Shown here: one piece after another, positions 8,393-15,935 of the stretch
Position numbering within the stretch: position 1 is the stretch's first letter
How the letters are laid out: each line of letters opens with the position of its first letter
Assembly: GCA_964531285.1 (NCBI GenBank)
Contig: CAZHDI010000037.1
Coordinates: 1-30,219, forward strand
Source of the DNA: CAZHDI01 sp964531285
Lineage (GTDB): Bacteria > Pseudomonadota > Alphaproteobacteria > JAJFIK01
Length of the DNA: 30,219 bases
Direction: 5' to 3'
Translations under genes and position numbers: made by a program
The notes under the pieces: generated by a model
Told to the model about the DNA's origin: nothing
Database searches by the model: none
Seen by the model: the letters and a program-made list of their open reading frames with translations, nothing else

Positions 8393-9028
8393 ATGTTTGG
8401 AAATTGGCCCCACCGGCCCGCGCGGGCCGTTTGTGCCGGACTCTTCAGTGTCCTGATCCTGGTGCTTTGGCCGATGCCGGCCTGGGCGCACAGTCCGCTG
8501 CCCGGGATCGAGGGTTTTTACATTGGTCTTTTGCATCCGGTCTCGACGCCGTCGCAACTGCTGGCGCTGCTCGGGCTCGGCGCGATGCTCGGCATGACCT
8601 GGCCGGACGGGTTCACCCGGCCCTGGATCGCCTTCGTGTCCGGGCTCGTGCTCGGCATCGGCGGGGGGCAGATTTTCGGCGTCTGGGATGTCCTGCCGGT
8701 GATCCTGTTGACCATGGCCTTGATCGCGGCGGGGCTGGCCGCTCTGCTGCCCGGGCAGATGCGCACACTCGAAGCCGGGGTGACCGGTCTTGCGGGCTTG
8801 TTGATCGGCCTTTTATCAACGCCCGACCCGGGCCCGGCCACGGATACGGCGATCACCCTGGCGGGCAGTTTCGCCGGGGCCAATCTGGCGCTGCTTTATG
8901 TGAGCGGGGCCACGGGCTGGCTGCGCGAGCGTTACGACCAGCCTTGGATGATGATCGGCCTGCGGATCGTCGCGGCCTGGATCGCCGCCATCGCCATGCT
9001 GATGGGTGCGCTCAGCATCGCGTCATGA
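8393..9028 (+). CDS. Divergent HupE/UreJ-like membrane protein lacking the metal motif
   Basis: A 211-residue protein with the same plan as its neighbour: signal peptide ending AWA at about residue 32, mature N-terminus His33, a short extracellular piece, then LLHPV at 46-50 and about six hydrophobic helices. Compared with the HPVHGWDH of the upstream gene, the equivalent here is HPVSTPSQ, so only the first His is kept and the other His, Asp and His are gone. The second His cluster is also absent. It begins 4 bases after the upstream stop, so the two are surely one operon and may form a heteromer (inference). The start at 8393 is preferred over 8363, which lies inside the upstream gene. Its stop overlaps the convergent map gene by 6 bases. 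Confidence 0.75.
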   Translation: MFGNWPHRPARAVCAGLFSVLILVLWPMPAWAHSPLPGIEGFYIGLLHPVSTPSQLLALLGLGAMLGMTWPDGFTRPWIAFVSGLVLGIGGGQIFGVWDVLPVILLTMALIAAGLAALLPGQMRTLEAGVTGLAGLLIGLLSTPDPGPATDTAITLAGSFAGANLALLYVSGATGWLRERYDQPWMMIGLRIVAAWIAAIAMLMGALSIAS

Positions 9029-9895
9029 TGCGGTGGCAAGCACCTTGACGTCCGGCTGTACCTCGGCGGTGGGCTTATGGAGCCCGCGCGGCGACAGGGT
9101 GAAAATCTCCGGCCCCTGATCGGTGATGCCGATCGAATGTTCGAACTGGGCCGACAGGGACTTGTCGCGGGTCACCGCCGTCCAGCCGTCGTTCAAGACC
9201 TTCACATGGAACTTGCCCAGATTGATCATCGGCTCGATGGTGAAGATCATGCCCGGCTTGAGCGCCAGCCCCTTACCGGCTTCGCCATAGTGCAGAACAT
9301 TGGGCGGCTCATGGAACGCGCGCCCCAGACCATGGCCGCAGAAATCGCGGACCACGGAGCATCGCTCGGCCTCGGCATAGGTCTGGATGGCATGGCCGAT
9401 ATCGCCGAGCGTCGCACCGGGCTGGGCCGCTGCGATGCCGCGCATCAGGGCCTCATAGGTCACATCGATCAGCCGCTCGGCTTTTTTCTTCAAGCCGCCG
9501 CCGCCATACATGCGGCTGGAGTCGCCGTGCCAGCCATCGAGGATCACCGTCACATCGATGTTGAGGCAATCGTCGGGGCGGATCTCCCGGTCGCCCGGAA
9601 TGCCGTGGCAGACCACATGATTGAACGAGGTGCAGATCGATTTGGGATAGCCGCGGTAATTCAGCGGCGCCGGGATCGCGCCATGATCGAGAATGAAGGC
9701 ATAGGCCAGCCGATCGAGATGCTCCGTGGTCACCCCCGGGCGGCATTCATCGGCGATCATGTCGAGACAGGCGGCGGCAAGCTGCCCCGCCTTGCGCATG
9801 CCCTCGAAGGCCGGCCCGGTGTCGTAAATCTTCACCAGCCCCTTGGTGGCGGGGCCGGACTGGTCGGCGGCAATATAGCCCGTGGCGTGCTCCAT
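9023..9895 (-). CDS. map: Type I methionine aminopeptidase
   Basis: A 290-residue enzyme that removes N-terminal methionine from new proteins. All five dinuclear metal ligands of the family can be placed: D114 (NIDVT), D125 (HGDSS), H188 (CGHGLG), E221 (TIEPM) and E252 (QFEHS), and the substrate-contacting His97 in VVCHGIPG. It is longer than the E. coli enzyme (264 residues) because of an N-terminal extension of about 20 residues and a C-terminal tail of about 20. It lies 60 bases after sfsA on the same strand, a known alphaproteobacterial pairing. Its 3-prime end overlaps the convergent HupE-like gene by 6 bases. Confidence 0.97.
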   Translation of the reverse strand: MEHATGYIAADQSGPATKGLVKIYDTGPAFEGMRKAGQLAAACLDMIADECRPGVTTEHLDRLAYAFILDHGAIPAPLNYRGYPKSICTSFNHVVCHGIPGDREIRPDDCLNIDVTVILDGWHGDSSRMYGGGGLKKKAERLIDVTYEALMRGIAAAQPGATLGDIGHAIQTYAEAERCSVVRDFCGHGLGRAFHEPPNVLHYGEAGKGLALKPGMIFTIEPMINLGKFHVKVLNDGWTAVTRDKSLSAQFEHSIGITDQGPEIFTLSPRGLHKPTAEVQPDVKVLATAS

Positions 9896-9955
9896 CAGGG
9901 TTCGGTCCTCACCAAGACAATGGCGATGCGCGGGCGGCTGGGGCCCGCAGGGCAG

Positions 9956-10678
9956 TCAGGCGCGCGCGGGTGCCAGATCCGTGATCGGCAGGGCGCGGGT
10001 CACCGTGATCCCGCCGGTTGTGATCTCGCAAGCATAACACAGGGCCTCGACGCCCCGTGCCAGCGCGGCTTCTAGCGCGGCTTTGTAGGCCGGATCAAGA
10101 TCGCCGGCCATGGCGAGCCGGTCGCAATCGGGCCGCTGGACCAGATAGACCATGACCGCCCGCGCCCCGGCCTCGGCCATGTCGCCCAACTCCACCAGAT
10201 GCTTGGCGCCGCGTGCGGTCACGCAGTCGGGAAACTCAGCAAGGCCCGCTTGGCGCATCAAATGGACGTTCTTGACCTCCACATAACAGGGGCGGGGATC
10301 GTGGCCGTCCTCCAGGAACAGGTCGATCCGGCTGTTCCTGCCGTATTTCACCTCCCGGCGCAGGCGCCCATAGCCGCCGAGTTCCGCGATGGTTCCATCG
10401 ATGATCGCCTCCTCGACGAGCTTGTTCGGGTGGCCGGTATTGATGCCGACGAGCGCCCCATCCGCCTCCACCAGCTGCCAGGAATAGGCGAGCTTGCGCT
10501 TGGGGTCCGCGCTGTGGGACAGCCAGACGCGCAGCCCCGGATCGCTGAGCCCCATCATGGACCCCGGATTGGGGCAATGGGCGGTGATGGTCCCGCCGCT
10601 TTCCAGGTCTACATCGGCCAGAAACCGCTTGTAGCGTTTGATCAAGCGGCCGGGGACAAGCGGGCCGGGCAGGTCCAT
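9956..10678 (-). CDS. sfsA: SfsA family DNA/RNA nuclease (sugar fermentation stimulation protein A)
   Basis: A 240-residue SfsA protein from the ATG at 10678. It starts MDLPGPLVPGRLIKRYKRFL, the family N-terminal OB-like segment, followed by the diagnostic AHCPNPGSMMGL and the SWQLVEADGALVGINTGHPN segment. The C-terminal half has the PD-(D/E)XK-type core: the R-x-DLFLEDG and CYVEVKNVHL segments, where Asp, Glu and Lys are the likely metal and catalytic residues. In E. coli, SfsA was found as a stimulator of maltose metabolism; nuclease activity is inferred from fold. A GGAG lies about 10 bases upstream. Divergent from the CinA-like gene with 59 bases between, and upstream of map in a likely operon. 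Confidence 0.95.
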   Translation of the reverse strand: MDLPGPLVPGRLIKRYKRFLADVDLESGGTITAHCPNPGSMMGLSDPGLRVWLSHSADPKRKLAYSWQLVEADGALVGINTGHPNKLVEEAIIDGTIAELGGYGRLRREVKYGRNSRIDLFLEDGHDPRPCYVEVKNVHLMRQAGLAEFPDCVTARGAKHLVELGDMAEAGARAVMVYLVQRPDCDRLAMAGDLDPAYKAALEAALARGVEALCYACEITTGGITVTRALPITDLAPARA

Positions 10679-10725
10679 GGGGTTCGCGCTCCGTTGGGTT
10701 AAACTGCGGTCCAGGGCGCCGGGCA

Positions 10726-10731
10726 AAGGAG
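10726..10731 (+). promoter_or_regulatory. Ribosome binding site supporting a GTG start
   Basis: AAGGAG six bases before the GTG at 10738. It supports GTG as the start of the MoCF-domain protein; no ATG occurs nearby in frame. Confidence 0.75.
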
Positions 10732-10737
10732 ATCACA

Positions 10738-11511
10738 GTGGGCGAACACAGCGACACCGGCAGGGCCGTGACCGCGGCGGTCATCGTCATCGGCGATGAG
10801 ATCCTGTCGGGGCGGACCCGGGACGCCAATCTGGCGATGATCGCCACGGTTTTGGGCGAGTTGGGGATCGAAGTCCAGGAAGCGCGCGTGATCCCGGACG
10901 ACGAGTCGCGCATCGTCGAAACGGTGAACACCCTGCGCGGGGCCTTCGATTATGTGTTCACCACGGGCGGCATCGGCCCGACCCATGACGACATCACCGC
11001 CGATTGCATCGCCAAGGCCTTCGGCGTCGGCATCGATTATCACCCCGATGCGATGCGCATTCTCACCGACCATTACGATCCCGGCCAACTGACCGAGGCC
11101 CGCAAGCGCATGGCGCGGATCCCCGACGGCGCCACGCTGATCGAAAATCCGGTCTCCCGCGCGCCCGGCTTCCAGATCGGCAATGTCTTCGTGATGGCCG
11201 GTATTCCGATGGTCGCCCAGGCCATGATGGAGGGGATCGGCCATCGTCTGGTCGGCGGCCCGCCGGTGCGCTCGCGCACGGTGGCGGCCTATCTGGCGGA
11301 AAGCCAGATCGCGGCGGCGCTGGGCGCGATCCAGGAGCGCTATCCGGATGTGAAGATCGGGTCCTATCCGTTCTATCGGGACAAGCGGTTCGGTGTGTCG
11401 CTGGTGCTGCGCAGCGCCGATATTCCCCGGCTGGACAGCGCCGCGGGCGAGGTCCGAGCGGCGGTCGAGGCCCTCGGCATCGAGCCGATCGCCACCGGCG
11501 AAGACGCTTAA
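10738..11511 (+). CDS. CinA N-terminal-like molybdopterin-binding (MoCF domain) protein
   Basis: A 257-residue protein with one MoCF biosynthesis domain in residues about 13-180: AAVIVIGDEILSGRTRD at the first strand and TTGGIGPTHDDITAD as the signature loop. The C-terminal CinA deamidase domain of full-length CinA is missing, so this is the stand-alone N-terminal type often called competence/damage-inducible protein A. In full CinA this domain has ADP-ribose or NMN-cycle related activity; stand-alone forms are of uncertain role. GTG start, well supported by an AAGGAG site. It is divergent from sfsA and lies 66 bases before the tRNA-Leu. Confidence 0.9.
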   Translation: MGEHSDTGRAVTAAVIVIGDEILSGRTRDANLAMIATVLGELGIEVQEARVIPDDESRIVETVNTLRGAFDYVFTTGGIGPTHDDITADCIAKAFGVGIDYHPDAMRILTDHYDPGQLTEARKRMARIPDGATLIENPVSRAPGFQIGNVFVMAGIPMVAQAMMEGIGHRLVGGPPVRSRTVAAYLAESQIAAALGAIQERYPDVKIGSYPFYRDKRFGVSLVLRSADIPRLDSAAGEVRAAVEALGIEPIATGEDA

Positions 11512-11577
11512 CGGCCGGCCGAACTGTGCTATGCCTCGCCCTGAGGGGCGCGTTTACGCCGAGCGGTCCTCACCCTT

Positions 11578-11664
11578 CCGGGCGTGGTGGAATTGGTAGA
11601 CACAAGAGACTTAAAATCTCTCGATCTTCGGATCGTGCCGGTTCAAGTCCGGCCGCCCGGACCA
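11578..11664 (+). tRNA. tRNA-Leu (anticodon UAA)
   Basis: An 87-base class II tRNA. The acceptor stem CCGGGCG pairs perfectly with CGCCCGG (11654-11660), followed by discriminator A and an encoded CCA. The anticodon stem AGAGA/TCTCT holds loop CTTAAAA, giving anticodon TAA at 11612-11614. A long variable arm (CGATC-TTCG-GATCG) and T-arm GCCGG-TTCAAGT-CCGGC are intact. Anticodon UAA and long variable arm identify it as leucine. No integrase or duplicated 3-prime end was seen nearby. Confidence 0.97.
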
Positions 11665-11689
11665 GACGATCCCTCTCCAGACGGATGAT

Positions 11690-11914
11690 TTAGCGCCGTG
11701 CGAGCACGACGATGCGCTGCTCTTCAGCCTCAGCGAAACGGCTGGCATCCGGCGCGGCCATCCCGCCCATGCCGGCCCAGATCCCGCCGGCGACCAGGAG
11801 TACGGCAAGGCTCATCCATCCGAAGGATCCGCCGAGAAAGCCGACGGCCCGTCCCAGACGTTCCTCATCGCTCCAGAAGGCATCGTCGGGATGCCACAGC
11901 CTGTCGTCGCGCAT
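11690..11914 (-). CDS. Small single-helix membrane protein, hypothetical
   Basis: A 74-residue protein. The acidic, aromatic N-terminus (MRDDRLWHPDDAFWSDEER) is followed by one hydrophobic segment (about 27-52, rich in Gly/Ala/Leu/Val) and a short charged tail. The ATG at 11914 has a strong GGAGGTGA Shine-Dalgarno 5 to 6 bases upstream; the frame is open 22 codons further but that part has no start support. I do not recognise the family. It lies 25 bases from the tRNA-Leu 3-prime end on the opposite strand and stands alone, with no same-strand neighbour within 600 bases upstream. Confidence 0.68.
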   Translation of the reverse strand: MRDDRLWHPDDAFWSDEERLGRAVGFLGGSFGWMSLAVLLVAGGIWAGMGGMAAPDASRFAEAEEQRIVVLARR

Positions 11915-12530
11915 CGCTTCACCTCCCTGGTGACTCTCATTTTCTGTTTTTTCGTCACACTTCGTTAGTTTGACCGGCAAAGACCCGCGAACGCAAAGGG
12001 GATCATTCGTGCGGGGCGTGCCCGTGCCCTGCGCGTATATTGCGGCGCTTCACACCAGGGACACGCCGGGATTGCGGAGACGCACGAGCGGGCGGATCCC
12101 GATGCATCCGCAAGCCGAGCCGGCGGCAGTCCTTTGATTCGGATCGCGACGGGATCGTGGGGGACCAAGAGCAGGAGAGCACACCCAAAAACGCGCCAAA
12201 AACGCGCGCAGGGCGGGTCGATGAGCGCCGATAGGCCCCGCGAGACGTGTCTCTTGCGCCATTTTGGGGCATCGGGGCGGCTGAACCGCTTGCCTGGAGG
12301 GCTAACCCCAATTACCGTAATCTGGGATATTAAGATGTCGCACTTAGGCGGTATCTATTTTCGGCTGGCCAAAGCACGGGGCCGCGTGTGACGGCGCCTC
12401 GCGTGCTGACAGTCAGGCAACAAAGACGGACGGTGCGGGTCCTGCATGGCGGAAGACCCGTTTTCATGGGGCAGCGGCCCGCCTTTAGAGGCCGGGCGGC
12501 CACGCAAATGGGTCGGGTGGAGAGACGGTC
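11915..12530. other. Gene-free stretch with short repeats and hairpins
   Basis: 616 bases without a convincing gene. It contains two perfect 11-base tandem copies of CCAAAAACGCG (12185-12206), an AT-rich island in an otherwise GC-rich setting (about 12308-12362), an odd palindrome CTGACAGTCAG (12406-12416), a CGGGTC/GACCCG hairpin (12436-12460) and a bulged GCCCGCCT/AGGCCGGGC hairpin (12477-12497) just before the next gene. The open frames across it have Arg/Ser/Pro-rich translations typical of non-coding GC-rich DNA. It most likely carries the promoter and leader of the gene at 12531, and possibly a small RNA. Confidence 0.5.
12185..12206 (+). repeat. Two tandem 11-bp direct repeats
   Basis: CCAAAAACGCG occurs twice back to back (12185-12195 and 12196-12206) within a gene-free stretch. 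It may be a tandem operator or chance. Confidence 0.7.
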
Positions 12531-13052
12531 ATGGGTACAGAACCGCTCCTCATTTTTCATCCCCTGACGCTGTTCCTGGTTCTGTCGGCCCTCTGGGTCC
12601 TCGGCGGCCCCGGTCTGGCCATTCTGCTCAGTGTTGTCGTCAGCAACATCACCTCCGATGTGATGCGCCATCCCACGGTGCGCATGTTCACGGCGTCCTC
12701 GCGGATCGAGACGTCGAACGATCCCAACGACAAGAACATGCAGTATGTGATGCGCGAGAATTTCGTGGAGATGAGTCGCATCATCTTCCTGATCTACGGC
12801 GCGATCGGTCTCGTGGTGGTGCCGACCTTCATTCTTATTTTCCTAGCCGAGATCCGTGAACCGGGGGAGCCGCCCGCTCTGGGGCTCTTCCTGACCAGCC
12901 TGCTGAATCTCGTCATCGTCGGCGGTGTCATTGTCGGCAGCCATGCACTCGCGGTGATCCTGCGCGACCGCATGACCGGGGCCGCCAGCCTGATCCGCAA
13001 GCGCAAGGACCGCTCGGTCCGATCCACCCAATCGCCTGCGTCATCGAACTGA
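12531..13052 (+). CDS. Membrane protein of unknown function
   Basis: A 173-residue protein with hydrophobic segments at about 12-38, 84-105 and 118-142, and a basic Lys/Arg/Ser-rich C-terminal tail (residues 145-173) that is probably cytoplasmic. The polar stretch between the first and second segments (about 42-80) is well ordered in composition (MRHPTVRMFTASS..., ending MRENFVEMSRI) and looks conserved rather than random. Not recognised as any named family. The ATG has GGAGAG about 8 bases upstream. Downstream are the 13-base tandem repeats and the alpha/beta hydrolase gene; whether they form one transcript is uncertain because 215 bases separate them. Confidence 0.72.
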   Translation: MGTEPLLIFHPLTLFLVLSALWVLGGPGLAILLSVVVSNITSDVMRHPTVRMFTASSRIETSNDPNDKNMQYVMRENFVEMSRIIFLIYGAIGLVVVPTFILIFLAEIREPGEPPALGLFLTSLLNLVIVGGVIVGSHALAVILRDRMTGAASLIRKRKDRSVRSTQSPASSN

Positions 13053-13103
13053 TCCTGTGGACAGGGCGCCGGGCGGCAGGCACAAGCCGGGCCGGTCCGC
13101 CTT

Positions 13104-13153
13104 CCCTGGTGATTGGCCCTGGTGATTGGCCCTGTTGATTGGCCCTGGTTGAC
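13104..13153 (+). repeat. 13-bp tandem repeat, about 3.8 copies
   Basis: Units CCCTGGTGATTGG at 13104-13116 and 13117-13129 are identical, 13130-13142 differs at one base (CCCTGTTGATTGG), and a fourth partial unit follows (CCCTGGTTGAC). The array lies 115 bases before the start of the alpha/beta hydrolase gene, in the 215-base gap after the membrane protein gene. Confidence 0.9.
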
Positions 13154-13255
13154 TTGTGCGGCTCCGGCGGGCCACTCTCCGTATACGGTCTAAAGGGGAG
13201 ATGATCGGGCGCGGACGGGGGCCACACACAACGGGCCGACACATAGGGGTCAACC

Positions 13256-13262
13256 GGGGAGG
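13256..13262 (+). promoter_or_regulatory. Ribosome binding site supporting a TTG start
   Basis: GGGGAGG five bases before the TTG at 13268. The strong site makes up for the rare start codon and fixes the N-terminus of the hydrolase. Confidence 0.8.
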
Positions 13263-13267
13263 TTGCC

Positions 13268-14011
13268 TTGGACTTCGACGCACGCGACGCCACGATCCGC
13301 TATACCGACGAGGGCAACGGACGGGCCGCCGTTCTGCTGCACGGATTTGCGTCCAATGCCACGCTCAATTGGCAGTCCACATCCTGGATGACGACCCTGG
13401 CTCAGGCCGGTTACCGGGTGATCGCCCCGGATCTGCGCGGCCATGGCGCCAGCACCAAATTCTACGAGCCCGGCGCCTATGCGCCGGAAACCATGGCCGG
13501 GGACGTTCTCGAGCTGATGGATCATCTCGGCGTCGAGCGGGCCGAGATCATGGGCTATTCCATGGGGGCACGGATTGCCGTCGCGCTGGCCATGAAGGAC
13601 CCGGCGCGGGTGCGTCATCTGATCCTGGCGGGCGTCGGCGACACCCTGCTCAATCCGCTCGACGACCCGGCGCTGATCGCCAGCCATCTGCGCGGCGAGG
13701 GGCCGGACGCGGTGCCGCCGGTCGGCAGCTACCGGACTTTCGCCCAGCGCTATGGCGGGGATCTGGAGGCTTTGGCCGCCTGTATTCAAGGTGTGCGCAC
13801 CCCGTTCGACCGGGCGGGGTTTGCCGATATTCAGCATCCCATCCTGGTGATCTCCGGCGCAAAGGACACGGTCTCGGGCGCGCCCGGCCCTCTGGCCGCG
13901 CTCAATCCGCTGGCCGATGCGGTCATGGTGCCGGACAAGGACCATATGCTGATGACCGGCGATCCGACCTTTAAGAAAGCGGTGCTCGCCTTCATCGCCG
14001 AAGGCGCCTGA
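13268..14011 (+). CDS. Alpha/beta hydrolase
   Basis: A 247-residue canonical alpha/beta hydrolase without a signal peptide, so probably cytoplasmic. The oxyanion-hole segment is LLHGFASN (23-30), the nucleophile elbow GYSMGA puts the catalytic Ser at 98, the acid is D200 (SGAKD) and the base H226 (DKDHMLM). The PDLRGHG segment (54-60) is typical of the epoxide-hydrolase/haloperoxidase-like branch. Substrate unknown. The start is TTG at 13268 with a strong GGGGAGG site (13256-13262) five bases upstream; no ATG fits in frame before the first strand. A second, secreted hydrolase gene follows 30 bases after the stop in the same direction, so they are probably co-transcribed. Confidence 0.9.
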   Translation: MDFDARDATIRYTDEGNGRAAVLLHGFASNATLNWQSTSWMTTLAQAGYRVIAPDLRGHGASTKFYEPGAYAPETMAGDVLELMDHLGVERAEIMGYSMGARIAVALAMKDPARVRHLILAGVGDTLLNPLDDPALIASHLRGEGPDAVPPVGSYRTFAQRYGGDLEALAACIQGVRTPFDRAGFADIQHPILVISGAKDTVSGAPGPLAALNPLADAVMVPDKDHMLMTGDPTFKKAVLAFIAEGA

Positions 14012-14041
14012 CCCGCCGCAACCACAGTGGGAGGGATACTG

Positions 14042-15097
14042 ATGACCAGCCAACGAACCATCCGGACCATGGGCCTTGCTGGCCTGACGGGGCTGGCCGC
14101 CATGCTGGCGCTGATGAGCGGTGCGCCGGGGCCGGCGGCGGCCCAGGACGCCCCGCGCTTTCCCGCGCCCTCGACGGTCAGCGAAGAAGCCCAGGCGATC
14201 CTCAATGCACCGGTGGATTTCGATGCCCGCCTTGCCGTGCCGCAAACCGAGGCCGAATGGCGCGCGGTGATTGCGGCCCGCGACGCGGCTGTCGCGCAGC
14301 AGGTCGACGCCGCCCTGGCGGCCGCGCCGGTCACGGTCGAAGAGACCGAGATGGCGGGCGTGACCGTCCGGATCGTCACGCCCGAGGGCATGACACCGGA
14401 GAAGACGGGCAAGGTGCTCATCAACGTCCATGGCGGCGCCTATGTGCTGTTCGCGGGCACGGCCGGGCTCGGCGAGGCGTTGCGCCTTGCTCTTCAGGGC
14501 GGGTACCGGGTCATCGCCGTCGATTACCGGATGCCCCCCGATCATCCGTTCCCGGCCGCGGTCGACGACACGGTGGCGGTGTACCGGGAGGCGCTGAAGA
14601 CATACGGCGCCGGCGACATGGCGATCTTTGGCACTTCGGCGGGCGGCGGGCTGGCCGCGGCAGCGGCGCTGGCGATCCGGGACGCGGGCCTGCCGATGCC
14701 GGCGGCGGTGGCGATGAATACACCGTGGTCGGATTTGACCATGACCGGCGACAGCTATGCGACCCTTGAAGGCCTCGATCCGGTGCTGGTCACCTATGCC
14801 GGTTTTCTCGGTGCCTCGGCCGAGCTTTATGCGGGCACGGAAGAGATGACGGCGCCGCTGCTGTCACCGGTCTATGCGGATTACGGGCCGGGCTTCCCGC
14901 CGGCCTTCCTGCTGACCGGCACGCGGGACTTGTTCCTGTCCAACACGGTGCGCCATCACCGCGCGCTGCGCCGCGCCGGGATCGAGGCCGAGCTTCATGT
15001 CTTCGAGGGCATGTGGCATGCGTTCAACGGCGTGCCGGAGACGGACGAAGCCATCGCCGAGATGGTCCGGTTTTTCGACGATCACCTTCTGGAGTGA
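14042..15097 (+). CDS. Secreted alpha/beta hydrolase fold-3 (HSL family) esterase
   Basis: A 351-residue exported esterase/lipase of the hormone-sensitive-lipase group. A signal peptide with two Arg in the n-region and a Leu/Ala-rich core ends at AAA-QD (cleavage near residue 34). The oxyanion motif HGGAYV starts at H130, the nucleophile motif GTSAGGG has Ser199, and the acid and base are D296 (GTRDLF) and H326 (MWHAF). The HGG motif is diagnostic of HSL/family IV. It has an extra N-terminal mature region of about 70 residues before the core. The ATG at 14042 is preceded by GGGAGGG. Likely acts in the periplasm on small acyl or carboxylic esters (inference). Same direction as the hydrolase gene 30 bases upstream; converges with an SDR gene. 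Confidence 0.92.
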   Translation: MTSQRTIRTMGLAGLTGLAAMLALMSGAPGPAAAQDAPRFPAPSTVSEEAQAILNAPVDFDARLAVPQTEAEWRAVIAARDAAVAQQVDAALAAAPVTVEETEMAGVTVRIVTPEGMTPEKTGKVLINVHGGAYVLFAGTAGLGEALRLALQGGYRVIAVDYRMPPDHPFPAAVDDTVAVYREALKTYGAGDMAIFGTSAGGGLAAAAALAIRDAGLPMPAAVAMNTPWSDLTMTGDSYATLEGLDPVLVTYAGFLGASAELYAGTEEMTAPLLSPVYADYGPGFPPAFLLTGTRDLFLSNTVRHHRALRRAGIEAELHVFEGMWHAFNGVPETDEAIAEMVRFFDDHLLE

Positions 15098-15103
15098 TCG
15101 CGC

Positions 15104-15889
15104 TTACCGCGCCACCAGCGGTGTCATGCTCAGGTGCAGGCCGGCATCGGTGAGCAGGGTCTCGCCGGTGATGTACTCTGAGCCCTCCAGCGCCAGGAAC
15201 AGGATCGCGTCGGCGACCCCCTCGGGCGTCCCGGCGCGATTGAGCGGCGTGTTTTTCTCCACGCCCGCGACCATCTTGGCAAAACCCTCTTCCCCCAGAC
15301 GATCGCGGAACCAGCGGGTGCCGACAAATCCCGGACACACCGCATTGACCCGGATGGCCGGGGCGAGCGCGCGCGCCAGCGACAGGGTCATGGTATTGAG
15401 CGCGCCCTTGGACGCGGCATAGGCGATGGACGAGCCGATGCCCGTGACGCCCGCGATGGACGAGACATTGACCACCGAGCCATAGCCTTGCGCCTGCATG
15501 GCCGGGGCGACCGCGCGGATCATCTGATAGGGCGCGACAACGTTGAGGCGATGGATCCACAGGAAATCCTCCGCATCGAGCGCATCGAGATCCTTGTGGT
15601 CGGCGAATTTGGTGCCGCCCGCATTATTGACCAGAATGTCGATCCGGCCCCAGGCATCGAGCGCGGCCTTGGCCATGGCTTTACAGGCGGCGTCGTCATT
15701 GACGTCCGCTTGGACCACCAGGGCCTCGACGCCGTGGCCCCGGCAGGTCTGCGCGACCTGTTCAGCGTCATCCGCGCTCTTGGAATAATTGATCACCACA
15801 TGGACGCCGCGCTGGGCGAGCTTGATCGCGGTCGAGGCGCCGATGCCGGCGGCCGAGCCTGTCACGATGGCGGTTTTGAGGTCGGCCAT
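15104..15889 (-). CDS. SDR family NAD(P)-dependent oxidoreductase
   Basis: A 261-residue classical SDR. The cofactor loop TGSAAGIG is at 10-17, NNAG at 88-91, catalytic Ser143/144, and YAASK with Tyr157 and Lys161; the C-terminal YITGETLLTDAG segment is standard. The VINYSKS stretch after the second beta-strand lacks an acidic residue and has Ser/Lys, which suggests NADP(H) preference, as in FabG-like ketoacyl reductases (inference). The ATG at 15889 has GGGAGA about 7 bases upstream; the open frame reaches 15967 but that part is Arg/Pro-rich and unlikely. Downstream of the L,D-transpeptidase-like gene by 46 bases, same strand. Confidence 0.92.
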   Translation of the reverse strand: MADLKTAIVTGSAAGIGASTAIKLAQRGVHVVINYSKSADDAEQVAQTCRGHGVEALVVQADVNDDAACKAMAKAALDAWGRIDILVNNAGGTKFADHKDLDALDAEDFLWIHRLNVVAPYQMIRAVAPAMQAQGYGSVVNVSSIAGVTGIGSSIAYAASKGALNTMTLSLARALAPAIRVNAVCPGFVGTRWFRDRLGEEGFAKMVAGVEKNTPLNRAGTPEGVADAILFLALEGSEYITGETLLTDAGLHLSMTPLVAR

Positions 15890-15935
15890 GATAGTCTCCC
15901 GGTACAGATGATTTTTATGTCGCGTCCGCCCGCGC

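Noticed and set aside
11536..11554. CGCCC-TGAG-GGGCG hairpin after the CinA-like gene as terminator
   Set aside because: Short stem followed by CGTTT only; too weak to call.
11578..11700. tRNA-Leu as an integration site of a mobile element
   Set aside because: No integrase, no repeated tRNA 3-prime end and ordinary genes on both sides.
12003..12311. 102-residue minus-strand open frame in the gene-free region
   Set aside because: Arg/Ser/Pro-rich translation, no ribosome site and no recognisable motif.
13104..13153. CRISPR-like array
   Set aside because: Units are 13 bases with no spacers and no cas genes; it is a simple tandem repeat.
13149..13187. Promoter with TTGACT and TATACG before the alpha/beta hydrolase
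   Set aside because: The two hexamers are 27 bases apart, far outside the accepted spacing.
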